From Aliihoeflea sp. 2WW (GTDB taxonomy: Bacteria; Pseudomonadota; Alphaproteobacteria; Rhizobiales; Rhizobiaceae): a stretch of 64,000 nucleotides of DNA. The stretch spans positions 62,001 through 126,000 of the forward strand of contig NZ_AYOD01000016.1 of assembly GCF_000497755.1 (NCBI RefSeq), in the 5' to 3' direction. Shown in pieces: positions 34,371-42,664 of the stretch. The position numbers and the translations under genes were made by a program. Each line of letters opens with the position of its first letter. The first letter of the stretch is position 1. The notes under the pieces are model-generated. The model saw nothing but the letters and a program-made list of their open reading frames with translations, did not search any database and was not told where the DNA came from.

Positions 34371-35066
34371 ATGGCGGCGATGGCACCAAAGATCATGGTA
34401 GTCGAGGACGAAGAGCCGCTATGCGAATTGATCCGATATAATCTTGAAGCCGAAAACTACGCCGTGGAAATCGTCAATCGCGGCGATGAAGCTGAGCTGA
34501 GGCTGCTCGAATCCGTTCCGGATCTCCTCGTATTGGACTGGATGCTGCCGTCGCTTTCGGGAATCGAACTCTGCCGCCGTTTGCGCATCCGACCGGTGAC
34601 TGAGCGGTTGCCCATCATCATGCTGACGGCGCGTGGCGAAGAGATGGATCGAGTACGGGGACTGTCGACGGGTGCCGACGATTACATGGTCAAGCCGTTT
34701 TCCGTTCCCGAATTGGTTGCCCGCGTTCGGGCGCTCCTACGTCGAGCCAACCCTGCAGTCATCGCGAGCATTCTGACGGTGGACGACTTGATGCTGGACC
34801 GGGAACAGCACCAAGTCTTTCGTGCCGGTGCGAAGGTGCATGTGGGCCCAACGGAATATCGACTGCTCGAGTTTCTGATGCTCGCCCCGGGTCGCGTCTT
34901 CTCACGCGAACAACTGCTCGACAGCATTTGGGGCAATACGGTCTATATCGACGAAAGGACCGTCGACGTCCATATCGGTAGGTTGAGGAAATGCCTGAAC
35001 CCTGAGGGAACTCGGGACGTAATTCGAACCGTGCGCGGCGCGGGTTATGCCTTGGGTGGCAACTAG
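34371..35066 (+). CDS. phoB: PhoB, phosphate response regulator
   Basis: A 231-residue OmpR-type regulator. Receiver with Asp56 (LVLDWMLPS) and Lys in MVKPFS; C-terminal winged helix with VGPTEYRLLEFLM and ERTVDVHIGRLRKCL. It ends the pst operon three bases after phoU. No cognate kinase gene follows; DNA directly downstream is decayed. It probably relies on a PhoR encoded elsewhere and acts on the Pho box before pstS. Confidence 0.93.
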   Translation: MAAMAPKIMVVEDEEPLCELIRYNLEAENYAVEIVNRGDEAELRLLESVPDLLVLDWMLPSLSGIELCRRLRIRPVTERLPIIMLTARGEEMDRVRGLSTGADDYMVKPFSVPELVARVRALLRRANPAVIASILTVDDLMLDREQHQVFRAGAKVHVGPTEYRLLEFLMLAPGRVFSREQLLDSIWGNTVYIDERTVDVHIGRLRKCLNPEGTRDVIRTVRGAGYALGGN

Positions 35067-35280
35067 CGCAGATTGGGAATGCCTCGGCAGTCCGACTGGT
35101 CTTGATACTGAATTGGCGGCACCTCAGCTTACGAGTAAATGCACCGTTTGCCTGAACCCCCGAGTTGGGTATCGCATTGCGTTGCGAGCCCGGCGACCAC
35201 TGAAGGGCCGCTTTCCAACTCCATTGCCCGTAAGCGGACAGACCGGAAGCCATCCCATTTCGGTCGTTGCCGAGTCAAAA

Positions 35281-35463
35281 ATGGAATCTCAAAAGCGGAT
35301 CGCAGTGCCCATGCTCGGTGGCATGGTGTCATCGTTGCTGTTGACGTTGATCGTCATCCCAGCGGTCTACGCGATCGTGAAGGGCTGGGGCTTGAAGGAA
35401 GGCGCTCCATCCGAGGCCGATACAAGGCTCCGGATTTCCGTCGAGCCCCAACCGGTTGGATGA
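35281..35463 (+). pseudogene. 3' remnant of a heavy-metal RND efflux pump gene (CusA/CzcA type)
   Basis: The reading contains RIAVPMLGGMVSSLLLTLIV followed by IPAVYAIVKGW, the last membrane helix of HME-RND pumps such as CusA/SilA, and stops at 35461-35463. Nothing of the other about 1,000 residues is present. This marks a deletion that removed a copper/silver or cobalt/zinc/cadmium pump between phoB and the copper genes. Confidence 0.75.
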
Positions 35464-35543
35464 GCGACGAGACTCGACCATGCAGGCTCCATCCCCGGGG
35501 TGTCATGAAAGTTGGCCGAAAGCTTCACTGATGCCGGATGAAT

Positions 35544-35574
35544 CGTCTGCGGCCCCGGCTCGTTGCCGCAGACG
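35544..35574. terminator. Hairpin between the RND remnant and the copper-protein gene
   Basis: Perfect 10-bp stem CGTCTGCGGC / GCCGCAGACG (35544-35553 with 35565-35574) with an 11-base loop, downstream of the minus-strand copper-protein gene; no T-run. Probably a transcript end for one or both sides. Confidence 0.45.
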
Positions 35575-35596
35575 CTAAGGCCTTATGGAGTGCTAA

Positions 35597-35929
35597 TCAG
35601 GCAGCCATGCTGCGGCAGGATTCGGCGCAGCGGCGGCAGGCCTCGACACATTCGTCCATTTCGCCGACCCGCTCGCAATCATCTGCGCATTGCGTACATA
35701 TTTCTGCGCATTCGGCACATAGATGTTTGTGATGCTCGGAGCCAATCAACATGAAATGAGCCGCGGTCCGGCAAATTTCGGCGCACGCCATCATGAGCTT
35801 GAAGTGCTTCTTTTCGGTGTGCTGGCCGCCCATTTCCAAGCAGTGCCCCATCGCGTTCGACAGGCAGACACCGTAGCAATTCAGGCACTCATCGATGCAA
35901 CGTTTCAACTCTGGGTCCATGTGATGCAT
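35597..35929 (-). CDS. Four-helix-bundle copper-storage protein (Csp/DUF326-like)
   Basis: A 110-residue cytosolic-type protein starting at the ATG of MHHMDPELKRC with a GGAG site upstream; the longer reading has no support. It is packed with cysteines in CxxxC/CxxC spacing along predicted helices (CIDECLNCYGVC, CAECAEICTQCADDC, CVEACRRCAESC), the pattern of four-helix-bundle copper proteins that load many Cu(I) ions inside the bundle. No export signal is visible, so cytosolic storage is likely. It lies amid copper-related genes and fragments. Confidence 0.88.
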   Translation of the reverse strand: MHHMDPELKRCIDECLNCYGVCLSNAMGHCLEMGGQHTEKKHFKLMMACAEICRTAAHFMLIGSEHHKHLCAECAEICTQCADDCERVGEMDECVEACRRCAESCRSMAA

Positions 35930-36083
35930 GCAGGTTTCTCCGTAGATCCGTGATCGTGCAGGCAAGCTCTTGCAGCCTGGCCGCGCGCTTTCCAATCGAT
36001 GGAGGCACAGGTTGTTCCCGCCCACATCTGGCTTCGTCTTGTTGACGAGCAAGCGAGTCTCCAGGCTTTTCGCCGCGCGAGAG

Positions 36084-36335
36084 CTAGACGGAGATCGTGG
36101 TAAAGGCGTAGCCCTCGTAGGCTGCATCACCTTCGTTCTGCCGTCGGCGGCTGATCCAGTCCTGAAACTCGAATGTCACGGGGAATTTCCCTCGTTTGCT
36201 CGCGTTCGCTCGCGACGTCGTATCGATGAGGATGTCATATCGCTGTGCGGTTGACAGGTAGATGGTCTCGCCCGCGGGAATCACGACGCTTTCGTTCCAA
36301 GGCTGGTTGAGCGCCCTTCCGTCGACCGATACCAC
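36084..36335 (-). pseudogene. Fragment of a multicopper oxidase gene (CopA-like)
   Basis: The 83 residues [20 protein letters not shown] and GETIYLSTAQRYDILIDT belong to the central cupredoxin region of CopA-type multicopper oxidases. No copper-ligand His-X-His motif remains, and the upstream end joins an unrelated regulator fragment at about 36335. It is a deletion relic, not a working gene. Confidence 0.65.
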
Positions 36336-36610
36336 AGCCTACCGTAGCCAAGATGCTAAAGCGTCTGGCCGCCGAGGGCCTGGTCCAGCAGAAGCGCTAT
36401 CGCGGCATTTTTCTAACCGAGGAAGGTGCCGGGCTCGCCGCGATGTGCCGCGACCGCCACCAGGTGGTGGAATCCTTCCTTCGTGCCCTTGGCATCAGCC
36501 CCGAGACGGCACGGCTCGATTCGGAAGGAATCGAACATCACGTCAGCGTTGAAACGCTGGATGCGTTCCGGCGCTTTGCAGCGGGGAAGCCAATCGGTGA
36601 CGATCGATAG
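36335..36610 (+). pseudogene. 3' part of a DtxR/MntR-family metalloregulator gene
   Basis: Starts abruptly with [19 protein letters not shown], the recognition-helix region of MntR-like repressors, and continues through the dimerisation part ([19 protein letters not shown]) to a stop at 36610. The first helices and start codon are missing; an internal ATG (36353) could give an 85-residue product without a full DNA-binding domain. It is joined back-to-back with the multicopper oxidase fragment. Confidence 0.7.
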
Positions 36611-36623
36611 CGGTCTTCGTCCG

Positions 36624-36977
36624 CTAGAGGAGATCTTTCAGTACGCAATGCCCATTATCGACGATGGTTACGATTCCGGCATCTACCGAATTTATCGAAA
36701 CCGCTCCCGAGTCGAGGTCGATCACCAAGCGGTGCTCCGGGGTAGCCGCTGTCTCCGATCGGCAGGCAAGGGTTGCCTTGCGATCGCCAATTTCCGTCGT
36801 CATCGCTCGCTGACCGCATTCGGCAAGACGCGATCCGTTGAAGGTGCCGTCCGACTCGCGGCGGATAACGATCTTCAAATTGACGCCTGACGTCAGATTA
36901 CAGGTCGCTAGCGTGCCGCCTGCATGCGGCAAGGCGACTGACGGGATCAGCAGGAACAACGCGACGTATCGAAGCAT
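36624..36977 (-). CDS. Small secreted protein of unknown function
   Basis: A 117-residue protein; ATG at 36977 is chosen because a signal peptide follows at once (MLRYVALFLLIPSVALPHAG) and GGGAG precedes it. The mature part has four cysteines and alternating strand-like segments (LKIVIRRESDGTFNGSR, HRLVIDLDSGAVSI), suggesting a small disulfide-bonded beta domain. I do not recognise the family. It converges on the MntR fragment and lies next to the periplasmic copper genes, so a periplasmic metal-related role is possible. Confidence 0.6.
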   Translation of the reverse strand: MLRYVALFLLIPSVALPHAGGTLATCNLTSGVNLKIVIRRESDGTFNGSRLAECGQRAMTTEIGDRKATLACRSETAATPEHRLVIDLDSGAVSINSVDAGIVTIVDNGHCVLKDLL

Positions 36978-37186
36978 GGCCAACTCCCAGGTCAAAGAAT
37001 GCGCCTTGCTCTTCGGCGCGTCAACGACCTCAAAACAGTGCACGCCACACGTTCGAAGCAGCCGTACCAGTTTCAGAACAGGCAGTTCGGGACGGTGGTT
37101 TTCGAAAGCACACGTACCGGGACTTGAACCTCACCCTGCTAGAGGTCTTAAGAGCATTTTCAAGATACCGGATCAGGAACCCTTTG

Positions 37187-37678
37187 ATGCTTTTTCTCCG
37201 TTTAGGACTGACCGCCGCCATCATCGCCTCCGGGTCGATCGCTCGACTCGATTTCGCCTTCGCAGCCGAGAGCGAAGTTGTCATCGAAGAGGCGAAGATT
37301 GCGATGCCTCCCCGGGGGGCACCCTCGATGGCCGGCTATCTCGTCATCAGGAACGGTTCGGACGAGGCCGTTGCCGTCGAGGCGGTCGAAAGCGAGATGT
37401 TCGGTTCGATTTCGATCCATGTCACGACAATCGAAAACGGTGTCGCCTCGATGCGACCCGCGCCCATACCGTTTCAAATCCCCGGTCATAGCGAATTGCA
37501 GATGAAGCCGGGCGGCGTCCATCTCATGATCGCGGACCCCAGCGCCGGACTTGAAGCCGGTGGCAGCGTCGGCCTCGACGTGCGGTTCACCGACGGAAGC
37601 GTCGTTAGAGCTGAGGCCGAGTTAGTCCCGTTCGGCGGGCGTCCCGCCGACCACCACCACGGAGCCTCGCACGAATGA
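37187..37678 (+). CDS. PCu(A)C-type periplasmic copper chaperone
   Basis: A 163-residue protein; ATG 37187 has AGGAA 7 bases before it and opens a signal peptide (MLFLRLGLTAAIIASGS). The PCu(A)C fold is shown by SMAGYLVIRNGSDE, the histidine/methionine set SISIHVTTIENGVASM, and MKPGGVHLMI; a His-rich tail (DHHHGASH) follows. It carries Cu(I) in the periplasm, commonly to SCO proteins and the Cu(A) site of cytochrome oxidase. Its stop overlaps the SCO start (ATGA), so the pair is translated together. Confidence 0.88.
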   Translation: MLFLRLGLTAAIIASGSIARLDFAFAAESEVVIEEAKIAMPPRGAPSMAGYLVIRNGSDEAVAVEAVESEMFGSISIHVTTIENGVASMRPAPIPFQIPGHSELQMKPGGVHLMIADPSAGLEAGGSVGLDVRFTDGSVVRAEAELVPFGGRPADHHHGASHE

Positions 37679-38310
37679 GCGCCATGGGCATTTTCCGCGC
37701 CGCGGTATGGGGCCTGATTGCCGGATGCGTCGCGATCATCGTCTATTTCGGCGCGTTGCAACCGCGAATGACGAATGAACTGCCGCCCGCAGCTGCGGCA
37801 GGCGCGGATTCAACGTCGGGAATTGGCGGGCCGTTCACCATGACGGCGCATACGGGTGAAACGGTCACCGAAGCCACCTATTCCGGAAAGCCCTGGCTGA
37901 TGTTCATGGGCTTCACCCATTGTCCCGACATCTGTCCCACGACACTCGCCGAAATGACGTCCTGGTTCGAGGAACTCGGATCGGATGCCGATCTCATCCA
38001 AGCCTTCCTTGTGACCGTAGACCCTGAGCGCGATACCGTCGATGTCCTCGCGCAATACATGACCTCCTTCGACGAACGGATTCTCGCTCTGAGGCCCGCG
38101 CCGGAGGAACTGGAACGGTTCGCCAAGGCTTTCAAGATCCACTACGAGAAAGTACCGTTCGGGGAAGACGACTACACGATGGACCATACTGCTGGCGTCC
38201 TGATGTTCGACAGCGAAGGAGAGTTCTCCGGAACGCTTGATCTCCACGAACCGCGCGACACCACGATCTCCAAACTGCGCCGCCTCATCGGAAAGGACCG
38301 AACGACATGA
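37675..38310 (+). CDS. SCO1/SenC-family copper thioredoxin-like protein
   Basis: A 211-residue membrane-anchored protein (one N-terminal helix, about residues 8-27). The copper/redox motif is FTHCPDICPT with Cys83 and Cys87, and the third ligand is the histidine in TMDHTAGVLMFD. It delivers copper to, or reduces, the Cu(A) site of cytochrome oxidase. Coupled by ATGA overlaps to the PCu(A)C gene upstream and the DUF411 gene downstream. Confidence 0.93.
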   Translation: MSAMGIFRAAVWGLIAGCVAIIVYFGALQPRMTNELPPAAAAGADSTSGIGGPFTMTAHTGETVTEATYSGKPWLMFMGFTHCPDICPTTLAEMTSWFEELGSDADLIQAFLVTVDPERDTVDVLAQYMTSFDERILALRPAPEELERFAKAFKIHYEKVPFGEDDYTMDHTAGVLMFDSEGEFSGTLDLHEPRDTTISKLRRLIGKDRTT

Positions 38311-38765
38311 GCATATTCCGCATTCCGTTGGCCGCTGCCGCTCTTTTCGCCCTGACGGGCATCGCTGCAGCCGAAGCCTTGACGTTCGACCTGGCCAGGA
38401 CGCAATCCTGCGGTTGCTGCCTCGCCTACGCCAAAAGGCTGGAGGACAGCGGTCACGTTGTCCAAGTCTCCGACCTGCCCATGGCGTCTCTCATGCAAAT
38501 GAAGAACGAACTCGGTGTCCCGGCCGAACTGGCAGGATGCCATACGTCAAAGGTCGGCAACTACGTCATTGAAGGCCATGTGCCGGCGGCAGACGTCGAG
38601 CGGCTCGTCAGCGAAGCACCCGATGCGGTCGGCCTCGCAGTGGCCGGAATGCCGGTCGGGTCACCCGGCATGGAATATGGCGACAGACGCGACGCCTACG
38701 ATGTCACCTTGATCCACCGCGATGGCTCGACATCCGTCTACAACAGCTATCCGGCAAAAGACTGA
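38307..38765 (+). CDS. DUF411 periplasmic metal-binding protein
   Basis: A 152-residue protein with a signal peptide (to about residue 20) and a Cys-Gly-Cys-Cys site (SCGCCLAYAKRL) with a later conserved cysteine in LAGCHTSKVGNYVIEGHVP: the DUF411 family, found in copper and silver resistance clusters and thought to bind Cu(I) outside the cytoplasm. It overlaps the SCO gene (ATGA) and is followed by a tiny membrane-protein gene. Confidence 0.9.
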   Translation: MSIFRIPLAAAALFALTGIAAAEALTFDLARTQSCGCCLAYAKRLEDSGHVVQVSDLPMASLMQMKNELGVPAELAGCHTSKVGNYVIEGHVPAADVERLVSEAPDAVGLAVAGMPVGSPGMEYGDRRDAYDVTLIHRDGSTSVYNSYPAKD

Positions 38766-38800
38766 ACGGACCGGTCGGCCAAATGAAGGGAACGCCAACC

Positions 38801-38920
38801 ATGATGGACGGAATGGGCACCATGATGTGGGGTATGGGATTTGCCGGTCTGCTCGGGCTGGTCGTCCTGATCCTTATGGTTGCCGCCTTGATCAAGTACC
38901 TGTTCTTCCATCGGCCTTAG
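38801..38920 (+). CDS. 39-residue methionine-rich membrane protein
   Basis: ATG 38801 has an AAGGGAA site 8 bases upstream (an ATG at 38783 in frame is possible). The product begins MMDGMGTMMWGMGFAG and continues as one hydrophobic helix (LLGLVVLILMVAALI) ending KYLFFHRP. The Met-rich head facing the periplasm could coordinate Cu(I), in keeping with the genes before it. Small proteins of this build accompany many copper-resistance operons; function is unknown. The CDF exporter starts 8 bases later. Confidence 0.65.
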   Translation: MMDGMGTMMWGMGFAGLLGLVVLILMVAALIKYLFFHRP

Positions 38921-38928
38921 GATTCGCT

Positions 38929-39840
38929 ATGTCGGCGCATTCGCACGGGCACGCGAGCGGGGCTTCCGGGGACCGACGGGTAATTTGGGCCATCGGGGTC
39001 AACCTTTTGCTGACGATCGCGCAAGTGGTGGGCGGTATCGTTTCGGGCAGCCTTTCGCTCGTCGCCGATGCCATCCACAACCTCAGCGACGCCATGGCCT
39101 TGGTGATCGCCTTCGTAGCTAGGCGGGTTGCCCGCAAGCCTGCCGACGAATTCATGACGTGGGGGTACGGCCGCGCCGAAGCGGTAGCCGCGCTCGTCAA
39201 TTACACGACGCTCATCGTCATCGGCCTCTATCTCGTCTACGAAGGCGTTTTCCGACTTTTTGAACCCCAACCGGTGGGAGGCTGGATCGTGGTCGCGGTC
39301 GCGGGATTGGCCTTGGCGGTCGACACCGCGACAGCGGTTCTGACCTATGCGCTTTCGAAACGCAGCATGAATATCCGCGCGGCCTTCCTGCACAACGTAT
39401 CCGACGCGCTCGGCTCCGTCGGCGTTATCGTGGCGGGCACGCTCATCATCCTCTATGACTGGCGCATCGTCGATCCGATCGTAACGCTGATGATCGCGGC
39501 CTACGTGCTGTGGCAATCGTTCCGGGAGATAGGCGCGTCCATCCGCCTGCTCATGATGGGAGCGCCGGCGGGCCTTGATCTTCGAAGCCTGGTCGCTGAC
39601 ATTTCAGCGATTGAAGGTGTTCGCGCCGTCTATCACATCCATGCCTGGACGGTGACCGAGGAGACAAGCGCGTTCGAGGCCCGCATCGTCATTTCCGACG
39701 ACCACTCGCCCAAGGATGTGCGCGAACAGGTCGATTCGCTGCTTAAGGAAAGGCATGGCATCACACATGTCAGCCTCGCGATCGAGCGCGGCCAAGGCAG
39801 CCACGGCGAACATCCTGTCGTGGGTCACCGCCAAGAGTGA
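38929..39840 (+). CDS. Cation diffusion facilitator (CzcD/ZitB-like zinc/cadmium exporter)
   Basis: A 303-residue, six-helix CDF protein. ATG 38929 is chosen for its TAGGA site; the longer reading passes through the small gene before it. His-rich N-terminus (SAHSHGHASG); metal-site helices contain LVADAIHNLSDAMAL and AAFLHNVSDALGSV, the paired HxxxD motifs of Zn/Cd transporters; the C-terminal cytosolic domain starts about residue 210. It exports Zn, Cd or Co by proton exchange. The P1B ATPase for similar ions lies convergently 21 bases away. Confidence 0.92.
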   Translation: MSAHSHGHASGASGDRRVIWAIGVNLLLTIAQVVGGIVSGSLSLVADAIHNLSDAMALVIAFVARRVARKPADEFMTWGYGRAEAVAALVNYTTLIVIGLYLVYEGVFRLFEPQPVGGWIVVAVAGLALAVDTATAVLTYALSKRSMNIRAAFLHNVSDALGSVGVIVAGTLIILYDWRIVDPIVTLMIAAYVLWQSFREIGASIRLLMMGAPAGLDLRSLVADISAIEGVRAVYHIHAWTVTEETSAFEARIVISDDHSPKDVREQVDSLLKERHGITHVSLAIERGQGSHGEHPVVGHRQE

Positions 39841-39861
39841 AGGTCCGTGGCCGGGTTGCGG

Positions 39862-42033
39862 CTAGTCACTGCCCCGCCACGACAGCAGCCGCATCGCGTT
39901 CGCTGTGACAAGCACGGTCGCGCCCGTATCCGCCAGGATTGCTGGCCAGAGGCCCGTGACGCCAATGACGGTCGTGACGAGGAACACGGCTTTCAGCCCG
40001 AGCGCTATCGTGATGTTCTGGTAGATGTTCCGCAAAGTCAGTCGAGACAGAAGGACCATGTCGGCGACGTCCCTCACGCGTCCGTGCAGGACGGCGGCGT
40101 CGGCCGTTTCGAGCGCGACGTCCGTGCCGCTTCCCATGGCGATACCGATGTCGGCCGCAGCGAGAGCAGGCGCATCGTTGATGCCGTCGCCGACTTTCGC
40201 GACGAAGCTTCCCGACTGCCGCATCTCCGCGACGATGCGTTGCTTGTCCTCCGGCAGCAGTTCTGCGCGTGCCTCGATGCCGAGCGTTTGCGCGATCGCC
40301 TTGGCGGTTCGCGCGTTGTCGCCGGTCAGCATGATCGCATCCGCGCCGATTGCGCGAAGAGCCGCCACACCCTCCGCCGCGTCGTCTCGCGGTTCATCCC
40401 GCATGCCTATAAGGCCTGCAACCGTGTCGCCGACCATCAGAACCGAAACTGTCTTGCCTTGGTCGTTGAGGGCTTCGATCTGCATGGACAGATCGTTGTC
40501 CATGGCGATGCGCTGGGCTGCGGCACCGGGCGAACCGAGGAACAGCCTTTCCCCGGCCAGCGTCCCCTGGACACCCTTGCCGCCGAGCGCCGAGGCCTCT
40601 TGCGCAGCGGTGATCTGGATGCCGTCATCTTTGGCCCGGGCAAGGATAGCTGTAGCGAGCGGATGGCTCGAGCCGACTTCGAGCGACGCCGCCAACCGAA
40701 GAACCTCGCCGCCCAAACGGCCAACGGCCACGATGTCCGTGACCACTGGTTTGCCTTCGGTCAGCGTTCCCGTCTTGTCGAACGCGACGCGATCGACCTT
40801 TCCCAAGCCTTCCAGAACCGCACCGCCCTTCATCAAAAGCCCGCGCCGGGCCCCCGCCGAGAGTGCCGCCGCGATCGCCGCAGGCGTGGAGATGACAAGG
40901 GCGCAGGGGCACCCAATCAGCAGAACCGCGAGCCCGCGATAGACCCACGTCGCCCAATCCTCCCCAGCAAAGAGCGGCGGCATCACTGCGACGAGAGCCG
41001 CCACCACCATCACGCCGGGCGTATAGTATTTGGAGAACTTGTCGATGAAGCGCTCGGTCGGAGCCTTCGATTCCTGCGCCTCTTCGACGAGTGCAATGAT
41101 GCGGGCGATCGTGTTGTCGGCGGCACCCGCCGTCACCTCGACGCGCAGCACGCCGTCGTGGTTGACCGTTCCAGCATAGACCCTGTCGCCTTCTTCCTTT
41201 CGCTTGGGCACCGATTCACCGGTTACCGGAGCCTCGTCGACCGTGCTTTCTCCCGAGGCGACCGTTCCGTCCGCCGGGAGCCTGTCGCCAGGCCGCACGA
41301 TCACGATGTTGCCGATCGCAAGGCTATCGGCGGGTACTGTTTTCGTGGAATCTCCGTCCTCGAGGAGGGCCGTCCGGGGCATCAGCTTTGCGAGGGCACG
41401 GATGCCCGCGCGCGCCCTGCCGGCAGCGACGCCTTCGAGCATTTCACCGACGAGGAAAAGGACGACGACGACCGCCGCCTCTTCGGCCGCATTGATGAAC
41501 ACGGCACCGACCGCCGCGACCGTCATGAGGGTTTCTATGGAGAACGGACTGCCGTTGACCGCGCCTGCGACCGCCCGACGCGCGATGGGCACCAGTCCCA
41601 CCGACATGGCCAGGATAAAGCCCCAGGGTTGCGTGGCCGGAACGAGATACGAGAAGACGAAAGCCACAGCCAGAGCGAGGCCGCAGGCAATCGTCAGCCG
41701 CGCCTTGCGTCCCGACCACCAAGCTCCTTCCGGGTCGATTTCCGCATGATGGGAGACATTGGCCGCGCTGCCGGTCACTGCGTCCGGATCGCGGGTACTC
41801 TTGCCCTCGGCTCCCGCCAGAAGAGCAGCTTCGTAGCCCAGCGATTTCACCTTCGTTGCGATCTCTCCAAGGTTCGCGCCGGGCCCGTGCAGGACTGTCA
41901 TCGAACCCGACACCACCGAGACCTGAACGTCTTCGACCTCCGCCATCCGGCGCACTGCGGTATCGACCTTCGACGCGCAAGCGGCACAATCCATTCCGGA
42001 TACACGGAAGCGGGTCGTCGTTTGTCGTTGCAT
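39862..42033 (-). CDS. P1B-type Zn/Cd/Pb-exporting ATPase (ZntA/CadA-like)
   Basis: A 723-residue pump with an N-terminal heavy-metal-associated domain (GMDCAACASKVD, Cys16 and Cys19), membrane metal site GCPCALVIS, phosphorylation loop DKTGTLTEGKP and hinge VGDGINDAPALAAAD. The CPC motif with no Cu-type extra signature and the MerR-type promoter upstream point to divalent soft metals (Zn, Cd, Pb) rather than copper. Its promoter has the long 19-base spacer activated by MerR proteins, and a ZntR/CadR-like gene lies 0.6 kb upstream on the same strand. Confidence 0.93.
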   Translation of the reverse strand: MQRQTTTRFRVSGMDCAACASKVDTAVRRMAEVEDVQVSVVSGSMTVLHGPGANLGEIATKVKSLGYEAALLAGAEGKSTRDPDAVTGSAANVSHHAEIDPEGAWWSGRKARLTIACGLALAVAFVFSYLVPATQPWGFILAMSVGLVPIARRAVAGAVNGSPFSIETLMTVAAVGAVFINAAEEAAVVVVLFLVGEMLEGVAAGRARAGIRALAKLMPRTALLEDGDSTKTVPADSLAIGNIVIVRPGDRLPADGTVASGESTVDEAPVTGESVPKRKEEGDRVYAGTVNHDGVLRVEVTAGAADNTIARIIALVEEAQESKAPTERFIDKFSKYYTPGVMVVAALVAVMPPLFAGEDWATWVYRGLAVLLIGCPCALVISTPAAIAAALSAGARRGLLMKGGAVLEGLGKVDRVAFDKTGTLTEGKPVVTDIVAVGRLGGEVLRLAASLEVGSSHPLATAILARAKDDGIQITAAQEASALGGKGVQGTLAGERLFLGSPGAAAQRIAMDNDLSMQIEALNDQGKTVSVLMVGDTVAGLIGMRDEPRDDAAEGVAALRAIGADAIMLTGDNARTAKAIAQTLGIEARAELLPEDKQRIVAEMRQSGSFVAKVGDGINDAPALAAADIGIAMGSGTDVALETADAAVLHGRVRDVADMVLLSRLTLRNIYQNITIALGLKAVFLVTTVIGVTGLWPAILADTGATVLVTANAMRLLSWRGSD

Positions 42034-42060
42034 GGCTTGGCTCCTGATAGCGAGAGCATA

Positions 42061-42091
42061 GCCATAGGACCTCTAGTACCTATAGGATCAA
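42061..42091 (-). promoter_or_regulatory. MerR-type promoter of the P1B ATPase gene
   Basis: On the minus strand: -35 TTGATC (42091-42086), -10 TATGGC (42066-42061), spacer 19 bases. In the spacer lies the dyad CCTATAG-gta-CTAGAGG (42086-42070). The over-long spacer with a central dyad is the signature of MerR/CadR/ZntR/PbrR-controlled promoters. Confidence 0.75.
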
Positions 42092-42138
42092 GCGTAATTC
42101 GTCAGAGGGGCGGATGATTGCACGATGGACAAAAAACT

Positions 42139-42651
42139 ATGTCCGGATACTCACTCGCGTTGATCCGCTGCGTTGCGGCCGCATTTCTGGCCAGTCAGGC
42201 TCCCGACGTAGCGGCAACCGGTAGCGAAAGCCCGCGCGCATATCTCTACCATCCAGACCAGCAGGAAGCGCCTACGGAAGCGGACTGCGTAGCTGCCGTG
42301 TCGCGAACACGCGCATCGACCGAGAAGGCCTTGGCGTCGCTCTGGGGACGAAATCCCTACGGGGCCGAGCTCGAATTCTATCTGGTGATATCGGACGGTC
42401 GAATGGATACGACGTTCGCCGCCGAGGGCGACTATGATTCCGGAACGGTGAATTTCGGTCCGACGATTCTCGACCGAACGCCGTTCCTGCTTGTACCCGA
42501 CGACCATCCGAATCTCCGCCTGCGCGGCGAGATTGCCTCAAGTCCCGGAAGTCCCGTCGTGACGGTCATTCTTCGCGACGTCCCGTCGGTTTCGGGCGCT
42601 GCGGACCGCACGAGCTACTATTGCAGCTTGGACGACGGGACCGTGACCTGA
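42139..42651 (+). CDS. Secreted protein of unknown function
   Basis: A 170-residue protein from ATG 42139 (a TTG at 42118 is possible), with a probable signal peptide (LALIRCVAAAFLASQAPDVAA). The mature part contains two cysteines and a predicted beta-rich domain (ELEFYLVISDGRMD, TVNFGPTILDRTPF). I do not recognise the family. It lies between the ATPase and its MerR regulator on the other strand, with no strong ribosome site, so it is less certain than its neighbours. Confidence 0.5.
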   Translation: MSGYSLALIRCVAAAFLASQAPDVAATGSESPRAYLYHPDQQEAPTEADCVAAVSRTRASTEKALASLWGRNPYGAELEFYLVISDGRMDTTFAAEGDYDSGTVNFGPTILDRTPFLLVPDDHPNLRLRGEIASSPGSPVVTVILRDVPSVSGAADRTSYYCSLDDGTVT

Positions 42652-42664
42652 AACCCGGCCTTGG

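Noticed and set aside
39847-42117. Long plus-strand open frame (about 750 codons) opposite the P1B ATPase
   Set aside because: It is the antisense of a fully motif-supported ATPase gene; its composition (Arg/His/Asp-rich) is typical of a high-GC shadow frame.
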